A DNA stretch of 64,000 nucleotides, from contig CAZCBX010000004.1 of assembly GCA_964497185.1 (NCBI GenBank), positions 1 to 64,000 on the forward strand, written 5' to 3'. This document shows positions 52,806 through 60,529 of the stretch, one piece after another. A program made the position numbers and the translations under genes. This DNA comes from CAZCBX01 sp964497185 (lineage in GTDB: Bacteria > Bdellovibrionota_G > JALEGL01 > JAGRMV01). Position 1 is the first letter of the stretch, and each line of letters opens with the position of its first letter. The notes beneath the pieces were generated by a model. It was not told where the DNA came from, made no database searches, and was given only the letters and a program-made list of their open reading frames with translations.

Positions 52806-53222
52806 ATGGACCCCATTATTCCAGACAAATATTTCTATAAAATTGGCGAAGTTGCCGAAATTACGTCACTTGAGCCATACGTTCTTCGCTATTGGGAAAC
52901 CGAATTTCATCTGAAATTGACCAAAACCAAAAACAATCAGCGCCTGTATCAAAAAAAAGACATTCGACGAATTCAAGACATTAAAAAGCTGTTGTACGAA
53001 GAAAAATTTACCATCAAAGGTGCCAAGAAAAAACTCAAAGACTTGTCCAAAGTCAGACGCGAAGAAAAGAAAAAACCCAAAAATCAAATGGGCTTGCTGG
53101 ACAACGTAAAAAGCTTTGCCTCCGACCGCGAAGTGTTGTCGCGACTCCAACAAGATGTGGAAAATGCATTAACCATCTTGGACAAAGAATATCAGCCATT
53201 TGATGGCCCCAAAGGATCTTAA
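52806..53222 (+). CDS. MerR-type regulator
   Basis: The 138-residue regulator has an N-terminal winged HTH of the MerR type (KYFYKIGEVAEITSLEPYVLRYWETEF, about 6-32). The wing and basic region follow (QRLYQKKDIRRIQDIKKLLYEEKFTIKGAKKKL), with a short helical tail. No metal-binding cysteines are present, so it is not a metal-sensing MerR. A gene of this kind often follows pheT in deltaproteobacteria and relatives. The start at 52806 has GGAG only 2 nt before it; the longer TTG start at 52785 is rejected on promoter position. The two Fe-S genes follow. Confidence 0.78.
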   Translation: MDPIIPDKYFYKIGEVAEITSLEPYVLRYWETEFHLKLTKTKNNQRLYQKKDIRRIQDIKKLLYEEKFTIKGAKKKLKDLSKVRREEKKKPKNQMGLLDNVKSFASDREVLSRLQQDVENALTILDKEYQPFDGPKGS

Positions 53223-53228
53223 ATCACT

Positions 53229-53561
53229 ATGCAAATCACCATTACGCAAGCAGCAGCCCAGGCCATTTTGGACCTAAGAGAAAAACAAAAAGACCCTTCA
53301 CTTGGCATTCGTTTGGGTGTTGTGGGCGGAGGATGCGCTGGTTTTTCCTATAAATTGGATATGGAAACCTCTCCCAAAGACAGCGATGTGGTTTTTGAAA
53401 AAAATGGTGCGCATGTTTACGTAGACCCCAAAAGCTTAAAAATCTTGGATGGTGTGGAGCTGGATTATTTCAACACCATGACCCAACGTGGTTTTCGATT
53501 TAACAATCCCAATGCCACCACCACGTGTGGTTGCGGCTCTTCCTTTGCCAAGGATCGCTAA
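53229..53561 (+). CDS. A-type iron-sulfur carrier (IscA/ErpA/HesB)
   Basis: The 110-residue protein has the three conserved cysteines C36 (GGGCAGF), C100 and C102 (TCGCGSSF). It accepts Fe-S clusters and hands them to target proteins. ErpA, IscA and SufA cannot be separated with confidence; the length and single-copy context suggest a general carrier such as ErpA. It begins 6 nt after the MerR stop, and a Rieske gene is next. Confidence 0.92.
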   Translation: MQITITQAAAQAILDLREKQKDPSLGIRLGVVGGGCAGFSYKLDMETSPKDSDVVFEKNGAHVYVDPKSLKILDGVELDYFNTMTQRGFRFNNPNATTTCGCGSSFAKDR

Positions 53562-53582
53562 AACGTTCATAGAAAGATCAAC

Positions 53583-53891
53583 ATGACCAAAGATTGGATT
53601 AAAGCCGCAACCATTGCCGATTTTGCCGAAAAAAGTGGCCTCGACCTAAAATTAAAAGGCAAGCCCGTGGCTCTGTTTAAAACCGATGAAGGGTATTTTG
53701 CCATCGAAAACGCCTGTTACCATCAAGGCGCACCCATTCATGATGGCTTTGTACAAGATTGCGTGGTCACCTGCCCATGGCACTCGTGGAAGTTCAATCT
53801 AAAAAACGGCGAATGCACCCGCGACGACTCCTTGATCATGCGAACCTATAAAGTCAAAGTCGAAGACCAAGATATTTTTGTGTGGATGTAG
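53583..53891 (+). CDS. Rieske [2Fe-2S] ferredoxin-like protein
   Basis: The 102-residue protein is a single Rieske domain with C45/H47 (CYHQG) and C64/H67 (CPWHSW). It resembles NirD and biphenyl-dioxygenase ferredoxins in length and motif spacing. It is probably an electron carrier, or a small subunit whose partner is elsewhere. It is in an operon with the A-type carrier, which could supply its cluster. Confidence 0.9.
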   Translation: MTKDWIKAATIADFAEKSGLDLKLKGKPVALFKTDEGYFAIENACYHQGAPIHDGFVQDCVVTCPWHSWKFNLKNGECTRDDSLIMRTYKVKVEDQDIFVWM

Positions 53892-53908
53892 GTAAAACGG
53901 ATTTTAAA

Positions 53909-53961
53909 AGACCTTCCTCACGCTTTGAAAGGACAAAGCCCATCAAGCGTAAAGAAGGTCT
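53909..53961 (-). terminator. Terminator between Rieske gene and lipoprotein gene
   Basis: Two nested stems, agaccttc/gaaggtct outside and acgctt/aagcgt inside. On the minus strand they are followed by a T-run (TCTTTT), so it ends the 54917-54000 lipoprotein gene; it may also end the Rieske transcript. Confidence 0.6.
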
Positions 53962-53999
53962 AAAAAACTGATTTTCCAGTGATGAAAAGGGTGGTTGAT

Positions 54000-54917
54000 T
54001 TACTCAATCACGCAGTCGTAAAAGTCGCTGTATTCATACGAAAAATCACTTTCATCGTCGACTTTGCAAGTCACATCTTGAAAACCCAGTGCATCAATCA
54101 TGGAAAAATTGTATTTTTCGATGTCAAAATTGCTGTCATCCAGTTGCATGTCCACAACCACAAAAGACTCACCCTGGTATTCAATGTATACATTGCCATT
54201 TTGGTTGTAGCATGAATCAAAAGCGTAGCTGTCACCATCATCGTTGACTGTGACCTTTTCACATATTGCTCCTGTAACACTGCTGTAGCTTTCAAGGCCA
54301 CTGAGCAAGTAATCATAGCTATAGGTGCCAATGTTTTGTTCAGCCTGATTGGTGATCTGGGTCGTACAGGAGGACTGGCTATTGTCATAGCGAAGCTGAT
54401 CCACACCAGCAATTTTTTCATCCTCAATGATGATGGCGCCTGCATAGGAGCATGTGGTGGTTTCGGTGATGGTTCCATTGGGACCATCTTGATAAGTATA
54501 CTCATAGGTGTCTTGGTCGAAACAATCAAAATCGATGGTGGTAACATTGGCCTGAACTGTGACGCAGCTTGCGGGCAAAGCATCACTGTACCCACCAAAC
54601 GATACATTCACCGTATTGGCAGTGCCCATCAACTTCGGAAAAAGATTGGACAATCGTCTGTGTTCTTTTTGGGTGTCTGAATTTTGTGTTTTGCTGAGAA
54701 GTTGAAAGGCTGGCTGTCCACCCGTCTGGTTGATGCTGTTCTCTGCAATGTTTTCAACATTGGTAGGAGATAATGTACCGGTTGCTTCAGAAAAAGAAAC
54801 TTTGGTGGGGTCTTTGGTGCCCAAAGAACTGCTGGAAGCAGGCCCACTGTCACTGCCCCCACATGCACAAAGCATCAATACGCCCAAAGTGGTTAAAACG
54901 GTTGATAATGTTTTCAT
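54000..54917 (-). CDS. Lipoprotein of unknown function
   Basis: The 305-residue product has a lipobox LCAC (about residues 16-19) followed by a Gly/Ser-rich linker (GGSDSGPASSSS). The mature part has many Asp/Ser/Tyr residues and about eight cysteines (for example AICEKV, DSCYN, VTCKV, FYDCVIE) that look disulfide-forming. No family is recognised. I moved the start to 54917 because AAGGAG lies 9 nt before that ATG. It converges with the Rieske gene. Confidence 0.7.
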   Translation of the reverse strand: MKTLSTVLTTLGVLMLCACGGSDSGPASSSSLGTKDPTKVSFSEATGTLSPTNVENIAENSINQTGGQPAFQLLSKTQNSDTQKEHRRLSNLFPKLMGTANTVNVSFGGYSDALPASCVTVQANVTTIDFDCFDQDTYEYTYQDGPNGTITETTTCSYAGAIIIEDEKIAGVDQLRYDNSQSSCTTQITNQAEQNIGTYSYDYLLSGLESYSSVTGAICEKVTVNDDGDSYAFDSCYNQNGNVYIEYQGESFVVVDMQLDDSNFDIEKYNFSMIDALGFQDVTCKVDDESDFSYEYSDFYDCVIE

Positions 54918-54956
54918 GATGTATCGCTCCTTCTGATCTCCCTTAAAGAGACCCAT

Positions 54957-55173
54957 GTTTGATAGCCTCAGGCAGAGAAAGCAATCGACTGATTATCGAA
55001 CCACACGTCCAAAAAACATGCGCTTTTTACCCCTCAGAGGCGTCTGTTGTTATCAAAGCCTAAATAGAGCAAGACGCATGCCAATGGATTATTGGCATTG
55101 CAAAGATAGAATCAACGAGAGGATTGAGCTTCGAATGAGGATAAAATATAGATATGAAGTGAAGTTTTTTAAA
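54957..55173. other. Gene-free stretch before the tRNA-tail repeats
   Basis: I see nothing I can name here, apart from the start of the repeat unit (GAGCTTCGAAT at 55126, repeated at 55382 and 55558). An open plus-strand frame over 54955-55239 has no family signal and runs into repeat DNA. Confidence 0.4.
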
Positions 55174-55376
55174 TGGTCGGGACGAGAGGATTTGACCTGG
55201 ATTTTCCCTGACCTTTGGGTCAGAGAAAACCAGGCATAAGCCGCGTACTAAGTCGCTAACGCTCCAAGTACGGCTCGTCAGATTTCCCCTGGCTTTCAGC
55301 CAGATGAAAATCTAGACATAAGTGAATCTAGTTCCTACGTCACAAGATTCACTAAAAACCTCTAGGAGGTTCAAAT
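55174..55376 (-). repeat. tRNA-Pro(GGG) tail copy with two 82-bp elements in the T-loop
   Basis: Read on the minus strand, this unit has a T-arm start (gaggtt), a 162-bp insert, and then CAAATCC followed by the acceptor tail ending CCGACCA. The last 22 nt (55174-55195) equal the 3' end of the real tRNA gene. The insert (55195-55356) is two tandem double-hairpin elements, 55195-55275 and 55276-55356, each with inner stems CTGACC/GGTCAG and CTGGCT/AGCCAG. The flank before it (GATATG.AGTGAA) matches the flank of the real gene. Confidence 0.85.
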
Positions 55377-55429
55377 AAACTGAGCTTCGAATATAGAAAA
55401 GAAGGATGGATGGAGTGAAGTAGTTAAAA

Positions 55430-55553
55430 TGGTCGGGACGAGAGGATTTGGTCAGATTTTCCCTGATCTTCGATCAGACAAAATCTGGACATAAGCCGGG
55501 TGCTAAGTCGCTAGCGCTCCAAGCACCGCTAAAACCTCCAGGAGGTTCAAATA
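55430..55553 (-). repeat. tRNA-Pro(GGG) tail copy with one 82-bp element in the T-loop
   Basis: On the minus strand the T-arm GGAGGTT (55533-55539) is joined to an 82-bp insert (55451-55532) and then to CAAATCC (55444-55450) and the acceptor tail. The insert splits the T-loop exactly between the two Us and C56. The insert has outer stem gtc.agatttt/aaaatct.gac, inner stem CTGATC/GATCAG, ATAAG linker and stem agc(cg)ggtgct/agcaccgct. A complementary T-arm ggaggttcaaat follows at 55542-55553. Confidence 0.88.
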
Positions 55554-55604
55554 AACCGAGCTTCGAATGAAGATAGCAATAGATATGGAGTGAAATTCTA
55601 TAAA

Positions 55605-55681
55605 TGGTCGGGACGAGAGGATTTGAACCTCCGACCCCATGTCCCCCAGACATGTGCGCTACCAGGCTGCGCTACGCCCCG
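55605..55681 (-). tRNA. tRNA-Pro (anticodon GGG)
   Basis: This 77-nt cloverleaf has acceptor CGGGGCG, anticodon loop CTGGGGG giving anticodon GGG, T-arm GGAGGTTCAAATCC and an encoded CCA. Two truncated copies of its 3' end lie downstream on the minus strand at 55430 and 55174, and hairpin B lies on its 5' side. Confidence 0.96.
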
Positions 55682-55766
55682 ACAATTATGTTTCCTGCCT
55701 GTGTAAATGGAAACAGCCGTGTTCTAGCACTTTGAAAGTTGTTTGGCAACAACCTTCAACCCACAA

Positions 55767-55793
55767 ACAACTGCATCCGTAGGATGCAGTTGT
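55767..55793. repeat. 12-bp perfect hairpin near hairpin B
   Basis: ACAACTGCATCC and GGATGCAGTTGT are separated by GTA. It lies between tRNA-Pro(GGG) and hairpin B and resembles the GCAAATGC hairpins near 1.75 and 1.89 kb in style, but not in sequence. Confidence 0.6.
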
Positions 55794-55836
55794 CCTTTCC
55801 CCCACAAGCACAACAAGCCAGCGTGAAACCCTATAG

Positions 55837-55905
55837 CCGATGAGGGCGCCGCCAGGCAAATAAAGCACAGCGAAGCGAGCCATTGCCTGGCGGTGCCCTC
55901 ATCGG
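55837..55905. repeat. Hairpin B (23-bp stem, 23-nt GCACAG/GCGAG loop)
   Basis: Arms 55837-55859 and 55883-55905 pair over 23 bp with one G-U. The loop differs at one base from hairpin A's. It lies between tRNA-Pro(GGG) and the HU gene terminator. Confidence 0.85.
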
Positions 55906-55927
55906 CCCACTCGTACCACCCTAAAAA

Positions 55928-55953
55928 AAAGCCCCACCAAAAGGCAGGGCTTT
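55928..55953 (-). terminator. Terminator of the HU gene
   Basis: The hairpin aaagccccacc/ggcagggcttt (two internal mismatches) is followed on the minus strand by T8. It ends the HU transcript. Confidence 0.75.
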
Positions 55954-55994
55954 TAAAGAGTATTTTATAGAAAAAAATTCTATAAAAAAATCCG

Positions 55995-56276
55995 TTACTT
56001 CAAAGTTCCTTTGAACTCTGGAGAAGGACGGAAACCTACAGTTTTGGAAGCAGGAATGTTGATTACTGCGCCAGTTTGTGGGTTACGACCTTTGCGAGCT
56101 TTGCGTGAACGCACTGTCCAGGTACCAAAACCAGGATAGGTGAAGCGTTTGTCTTTTTTGATGCCTTTGGAAAGATTGGTGAAAATTGCATCAGCAACTT
56201 CGTTGATGGCAGCTTTGGAAAGCTCACGGTGTTTTACAGAGTTAGCAACTTTTTCGATTAGTTCAGCTTTAGTCAT
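55995..56276 (-). CDS. hup: HU-family DNA-binding protein
   Basis: The 93-residue nucleoid protein starts MTKAELIEKVANSV and has the beta-arm region GFGTWTVRSRKARKGRNPQTGAVINIPASKTVGFRPSPEFK, the classic HU/IHF pattern with the intercalating Pro in the arm tip. It bends DNA and compacts the chromosome. The homodimer HU type is more likely than IHF because of its sequence, though the split is not certain. It is a single gene with its own terminator, and an AAAGGAAG ribosome site precedes the ATG. Confidence 0.93.
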   Translation of the reverse strand: MTKAELIEKVANSVKHRELSKAAINEVADAIFTNLSKGIKKDKRFTYPGFGTWTVRSRKARKGRNPQTGAVINIPASKTVGFRPSPEFKGTLK

Positions 56277-56489
56277 GTTGACTTCCTTTCTAATGGTGAA
56301 AACAGATGATTCGCTAAGCCCCTTTGGCTAAGGTTTATCTGTCCATGGCTAGAGTTGTAACAATGTAAAAAAACAATGTCAAATCAAATCTTGCTAAAGT
56401 CCAGTCTAGGCTTGACCTCAAGGATCATGAAAAACTAAGTCTGTCAACAAAAAGGATGCGCTTGATTCGAGCTGTTATTGGCATGGGTG

Positions 56490-58715
56490 CTACGGCAGCT
56501 CAACAGGGGTCGGAAGCCCTTTATAGTCAAGGTTTTCTTTAAAATCGTCCGGATACATTTGCTGATAAAAATAGAGGTTTCGAAGGATTAATTTAATGTA
56601 AGTACGGGTTTCTTGAATGGGAATCATTTCAATCCAGAGATCGGCCGGAAAATCAGCCAGCTTTTTTTTCCAGCGTTTGGCCCGCGTGGGTCCGGCATTG
56701 TAGGCACTCAATGCCAAGGGCAGGTGCTGCTCAAAGCGGTCTAAATTTTGTTGGATGTACTGGCTGGCCCAGGGCACGTTAAAAGTAGGATCCCACAACA
56801 AGCCTTCTTGAAATGGCATATTGAGGGTTTGCGCCATTTGTTTGCCTGTAGACGGAAGCATCTGTAAGAGACCGCGTGCGTTGGCCGGGCTTTGGGCTCT
56901 GGGATTAAAAGCACTTTCTTGTTTGGCAATGGCGGTGATCAAAAGTTTGGGTACGTTCTGTGTGTCGGCCGATTGGATATACGATGCATAGGGTTGATAA
57001 GGGAAAAATACATCGAGCAAAGGTTGTTCTAAACCATGCTGGCCCACACGTTCATTGATGAGCAAATAAGCATGATTCATGGAGTGCAGATGCATTAAAT
57101 CGCGCTGGTGAAGGTAGCGCATGGTTGCGTACAAAACACTGGGCGTGTCCAAACGGTGGGCCACCAACCAATTGGCGGCCCAGGTATGAAACCCAATACC
57201 CAAGTAAAGATCCAATTGATCGTGCGCGGGGCTCAGCTCGCCTCCTGCATAGATTTGATCCACGGCTGGATTGGCGATGGGTATGGTGCGGGTGGTCAGC
57301 GTGGCATAGTAGGTTAGTGGATACAGCGCGACAAGGGTGTCGAATTGTTTTTTGGCCTCTTGTTTTTTGCCTTGGGCCAATAGCGCTTTGCCCAACCAGT
57401 AATGATCTTGTGCACGAACCAGAGGGCGAAGTGCCAGGGCTAAGTCGCGTTCAAAAAAACGCTGTGCTTGTTCAAATTGATCGCTGTGCATGGACCAAAG
57501 GCCCGCTTTGACCCAAGCGCGGCTTGCGTAATCGCTTTCTGCATACTGATGGCCCAATGTTTCATATTGAGCAATGGCCTCAGCGTATTTTTGGGTGTCT
57601 TCAAAAATCCTGGCGCGCATGTAGGCCACGTTGGGTGCTTTGTCATGGTAAGGATATCGCTTTTGGAACACGGCCAAAAGGGTTTGCGCGTTTTGATTTC
57701 GGTCATCGTTCCACAATTGCCGACCCATTTCATAGAGCCAATCGGGTGGAAAAGTGGTGAGCGTATGGGCCCATTTTTTTTCAAAAGCGCTAGAAGAAGT
57801 TTTGGGTAGCCATTGGGCCATGCTCTCTTGAATTTCAAGGGCAGCGGTTGAAAAAGGATAATCGGTGGCAATGCTTTGCCATGTTTTTAACATTTTGCTC
57901 GTTTGGCCTTTTTGCTCATATTTTTGTGCTTTTTTAAAAAGTTCGGTGGCCTTTACAGTGACCGGTGTTGTTAAAACGGTGCCCACGGAATCTTCTTGCG
58001 TGGAAGAGCCAACGGCTGGAATTTGGTTGGGCAAACGTTTGGCAAGTTCTTGTTGAAGGTACTGGCGAGAAACGGTGGACAATGTTTTTTTGGTTTGATC
58101 CAGCCAGGTCTTGGCCACCCAAACTTTGTGACGCTCCAGCTGGCCAGGATGACGATCCCACAACGCGAGTTTCTGTTCCACCTCCCACGTGGAATCGTGC
58201 CATGATGCCTGCGTGCTTTCAAATAGGCTTTGAGCATAGCGTGCCAATGCATAGTCGTCGGCATAGGCAGTGGGCAGGCGGTAGGCCACTTGATCGAGCT
58301 GGTCGCCAAGTGTGGTCCAAAAGGGGTCGTTGGGGTTCATGGGCTGGGTTTCCAGCAGAGCAAATAGCATGATAAACTGGCCCCAGCTCGCCAACGTATG
58401 ATCTTTGGGTAGTTTATCAAAGAAGCTTTCTGCCGAGGCATAATCTCGATTTTGAGCCGCGATCCATCCCTGAATCCAAGCATCTCGGTGCTTTTGTTTT
58501 GGGTTTTTAGAGGGATTTTGCGCAAGCCATTGCGCCAATTGTTTTAACTGCGTGGCGCTGGCGGACTGCAAATCCATGCGCGGGTAGCGTAAATCATCCA
58601 CCACAACCACTGGATCGGGCTCATTTGAATTTGCAAAGAGTGGGGGATGAAGTACAATGGTGAGGCTGAACAAGGCTGTTGCCCATGGCAATGCAACAAA
58701 GCGAAGACATTTCAT
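56490..58715 (-). CDS. slt: Soluble lytic murein transglycosylase
   Basis: The 741-residue periplasmic enzyme cleaves peptidoglycan glycan strands, forming 1,6-anhydro ends. It has a signal peptide (ends near FAN-S, about 30), a long alpha-solenoid or TPR-like superhelix (about 60-560) and a C-terminal SLT domain. The domain has AIAKQESAFNPRAQSPANARGLLQMLPSTG (catalytic Glu in ES) and LALSAYNAGPTRAKRW. The start lies only 25 nt from the AMIN gene start on the other strand, so the two share a very short divergent promoter region. Confidence 0.92.
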   Translation of the reverse strand: MKCLRFVALPWATALFSLTIVLHPPLFANSNEPDPVVVVDDLRYPRMDLQSASATQLKQLAQWLAQNPSKNPKQKHRDAWIQGWIAAQNRDYASAESFFDKLPKDHTLASWGQFIMLFALLETQPMNPNDPFWTTLGDQLDQVAYRLPTAYADDYALARYAQSLFESTQASWHDSTWEVEQKLALWDRHPGQLERHKVWVAKTWLDQTKKTLSTVSRQYLQQELAKRLPNQIPAVGSSTQEDSVGTVLTTPVTVKATELFKKAQKYEQKGQTSKMLKTWQSIATDYPFSTAALEIQESMAQWLPKTSSSAFEKKWAHTLTTFPPDWLYEMGRQLWNDDRNQNAQTLLAVFQKRYPYHDKAPNVAYMRARIFEDTQKYAEAIAQYETLGHQYAESDYASRAWVKAGLWSMHSDQFEQAQRFFERDLALALRPLVRAQDHYWLGKALLAQGKKQEAKKQFDTLVALYPLTYYATLTTRTIPIANPAVDQIYAGGELSPAHDQLDLYLGIGFHTWAANWLVAHRLDTPSVLYATMRYLHQRDLMHLHSMNHAYLLINERVGQHGLEQPLLDVFFPYQPYASYIQSADTQNVPKLLITAIAKQESAFNPRAQSPANARGLLQMLPSTGKQMAQTLNMPFQEGLLWDPTFNVPWASQYIQQNLDRFEQHLPLALSAYNAGPTRAKRWKKKLADFPADLWIEMIPIQETRTYIKLILRNLYFYQQMYPDDFKENLDYKGLPTPVELP

Positions 58716-58740
58716 GATGGCTGAAAGGTAGCATAAAAAA

Positions 58741-60054
58741 ATGACAAAAAAAAATATTCAGGTGGTTCTCGCCATTCTCGTACTCACAGCATTGATTGTG
58801 GGTGGGCTCTATTATTTTAATCAACAGAAAAAAAATCCTTTGGTCCAGCCCACTGTTAAAACACCCACGGCTCAGGTTGCCACCACCTCGTTTCGCATCG
58901 ATGAAGTCAAAGTGGATGAGCGAGACGACAAAGTGGCTTTATTGGTCAAACGCGTGAACAAATACCGCGTTCGATTTGATGACGATAAAAAAGGTTTTAC
59001 GCTGGTTTTTCCAAACACCAGCCAGTCACTCAACCAAACAGAATGGTTGGAACCCCACCCTTGGATTCAATCCATTCGTGTTGAAAGTCAAACGTTTCGT
59101 GGACAGCCATCGGTAGAAATTGCCGTTCGCACCATCGAAGATTTGGCATTTTTTGATCAATTTCAAAACAATCAATTAACCATGGAATTTCAAAACACGA
59201 AAATGACCGCGGCGCCTTCAGCTCAAGCTGATAAGAAACCCAAAGTGGCTCAAGCCCCGAAGCCTACAAGACAACGCGCAACGCCTGCACCCAAACCCAA
59301 ACCGGCAGCCAAACCTGCACCAAAACCGGCACCCAAGCCCAAACCCGTTGTTGTGCCCACCCCGGCACCGAAACCGAAACCAACGCCACTTCCCGATCCA
59401 GAGCCCATTGAGTTGGATCAGCCTGAGCCCATGGTCGATACGTCCAATGACTTTAATGACTTTCCAGTCATCGATGACAGTGAACTCAATTCATTGGATG
59501 CGCTGCCGGATGATTTTCAAGCCCTGGACGACACCAACGACTTTGAGGTTAACAACAACCAAGGCAATACCCAAGATGATGTGATGGATGTCATGGATGA
59601 TTTTGGTGGGGATGAAGAAGTGGTGAGTCTGATGGATTTGGAAACCAGCTTTTCTCTGGAAGAGGACACCAGCACCAATGACGATGTGGCCATGGTGGAC
59701 CCATCGGACGGTAAATTCGACATGGGCACGGTGGAAGCCCAGGCCTCAAAAATTCAAGCCATAGAAGTGGGACGAGAAAGCGGAAAAACCAAAGTGGTAT
59801 TTCGCCGAGAACAAAGCACGCCATACAAAGTGTTTAAACTGGCCAACCCTTCGCGCATTGCGGTGGATTTTAAAGACGCCAAAAGCGCTGTAAACGAAAA
59901 CTGGAATCTGGCCGGGACGTCCATTGATCGCATTGAAACCCAAGAATTTGCCAACGGTGACAGTTCATTGGTGCGCGTGTTGTTTTATTTAAACACAGCG
60001 CCAGAATATGCTGCCCGTAAAGAGGGTACATCCTTGGTGATTGAACTGCCGTAA
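58741..60054 (+). CDS. Membrane-anchored AMIN-domain protein with Pro/Lys- and Asp-rich linkers
   Basis: The 437-residue protein has an N-terminal TM (about 5-26). Its first beta domain (about 45-155) resembles AMIN (FRIDEVKVDERDDKVALLVKRVN). A Pro/Lys-rich stretch (about 160-220, repeats of PAPKPKP) and an Asp/Asn-rich region (about 225-305) follow, and then a clear AMIN domain (about 345-437, VVFRREQSTPYKVFKLANPSRIAVDFKDAK). AMIN domains bind peptidoglycan or the secretin ring in amidases and pilus proteins. Its function may be in division or envelope; it lacks a catalytic domain. Confidence 0.75.
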   Translation: MTKKNIQVVLAILVLTALIVGGLYYFNQQKKNPLVQPTVKTPTAQVATTSFRIDEVKVDERDDKVALLVKRVNKYRVRFDDDKKGFTLVFPNTSQSLNQTEWLEPHPWIQSIRVESQTFRGQPSVEIAVRTIEDLAFFDQFQNNQLTMEFQNTKMTAAPSAQADKKPKVAQAPKPTRQRATPAPKPKPAAKPAPKPAPKPKPVVVPTPAPKPKPTPLPDPEPIELDQPEPMVDTSNDFNDFPVIDDSELNSLDALPDDFQALDDTNDFEVNNNQGNTQDDVMDVMDDFGGDEEVVSLMDLETSFSLEEDTSTNDDVAMVDPSDGKFDMGTVEAQASKIQAIEVGRESGKTKVVFRREQSTPYKVFKLANPSRIAVDFKDAKSAVNENWNLAGTSIDRIETQEFANGDSSLVRVLFYLNTAPEYAARKEGTSLVIELP

Positions 60055-60069
60055 GGTGTTTGGGTTTGG

Positions 60070-60113
60070 GTTAGGGTTTAGCCCTTAGTTTAAGGGTTAA
60101 TCTTTAAGCCCTA
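60070..60113. repeat. Near-palindromic stem after the AMIN gene
   Basis: The ends ttagggttta and taagccctaa are near-complementary and enclose AGCCCTTA/TAAGGGTT. It may help end the AMIN transcript, although no T-run was seen. Confidence 0.4.
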
Positions 60114-60128
60114 AGGATAAAGTGTTCG

Positions 60129-60292
60129 TTGGTACCTCGGGCCATGCGTGCGCCAGCACGCCAGATCAACAGTCGACGCAGTTTTAGCCGTGCTCGGAGC
60201 GAAGCGACGTAGCACGAGGCTTATGCCATGATTTTTGTTCGCAAAGCGAACGGAAATCTGGCCGAGTCTCATGAAGCATCGGGTACCGAAGT
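60129..60292 (-). repeat. tRNA-Leu(CAA) tail copy with an 82-bp-type element
   Basis: ttggtacctcggg (60129-60141) repeats the tRNA-Leu 3' end. In minus-strand order from the gene come a diverged inverted tail (ggtacc...gagactcg, about 60264-60292) and a double-hairpin element at 60182-60262. Its inner stem is GTTCGC/GCGAAC, with ATAAG linker and stem agcc(tc)gtgct/agcacggct. Next are the GTT..TGGC hairpin (gcgtgc/gcacgc) and the tail copy. The hairpin block is shared with tRNA-Pro(UGG). Confidence 0.75.
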
Positions 60293-60325
60293 AGAAGCGT
60301 CATTAAGTGGAAGTGAAAAAAGGTT

Positions 60326-60411
<86 letters not shown>

Positions 60412-60529
60412 AAGTGCCGTTGCTTTAAAGTTTGTTTGTATAGTAATGTTTTGAAATTATGTCAATGCGAAGTTTGCATTTGAAAAATGGACGTTTTTCA
60501 AAACATGCGCCCATCGCCTTGATGTTTTT

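Noticed and set aside
54955..55239. Plus-strand open frame of 94 codons
   Set aside because: It runs into tRNA-tail repeat DNA, has no ribosome site and no recognisable composition or family.
55195..55532. 82-bp elements as integron attC sites
   Set aside because: They have paired hairpins with bulges, but no GTTRRRY core site, no cassette ORF and no integrase nearby.
55126..55604. CRISPR-like array near tRNA-Pro(GGG)
   Set aside because: The repeated pieces are tRNA 3' ends and their flanks with uneven spacing of 256 and 175 bp, only three units, and no cas gene.
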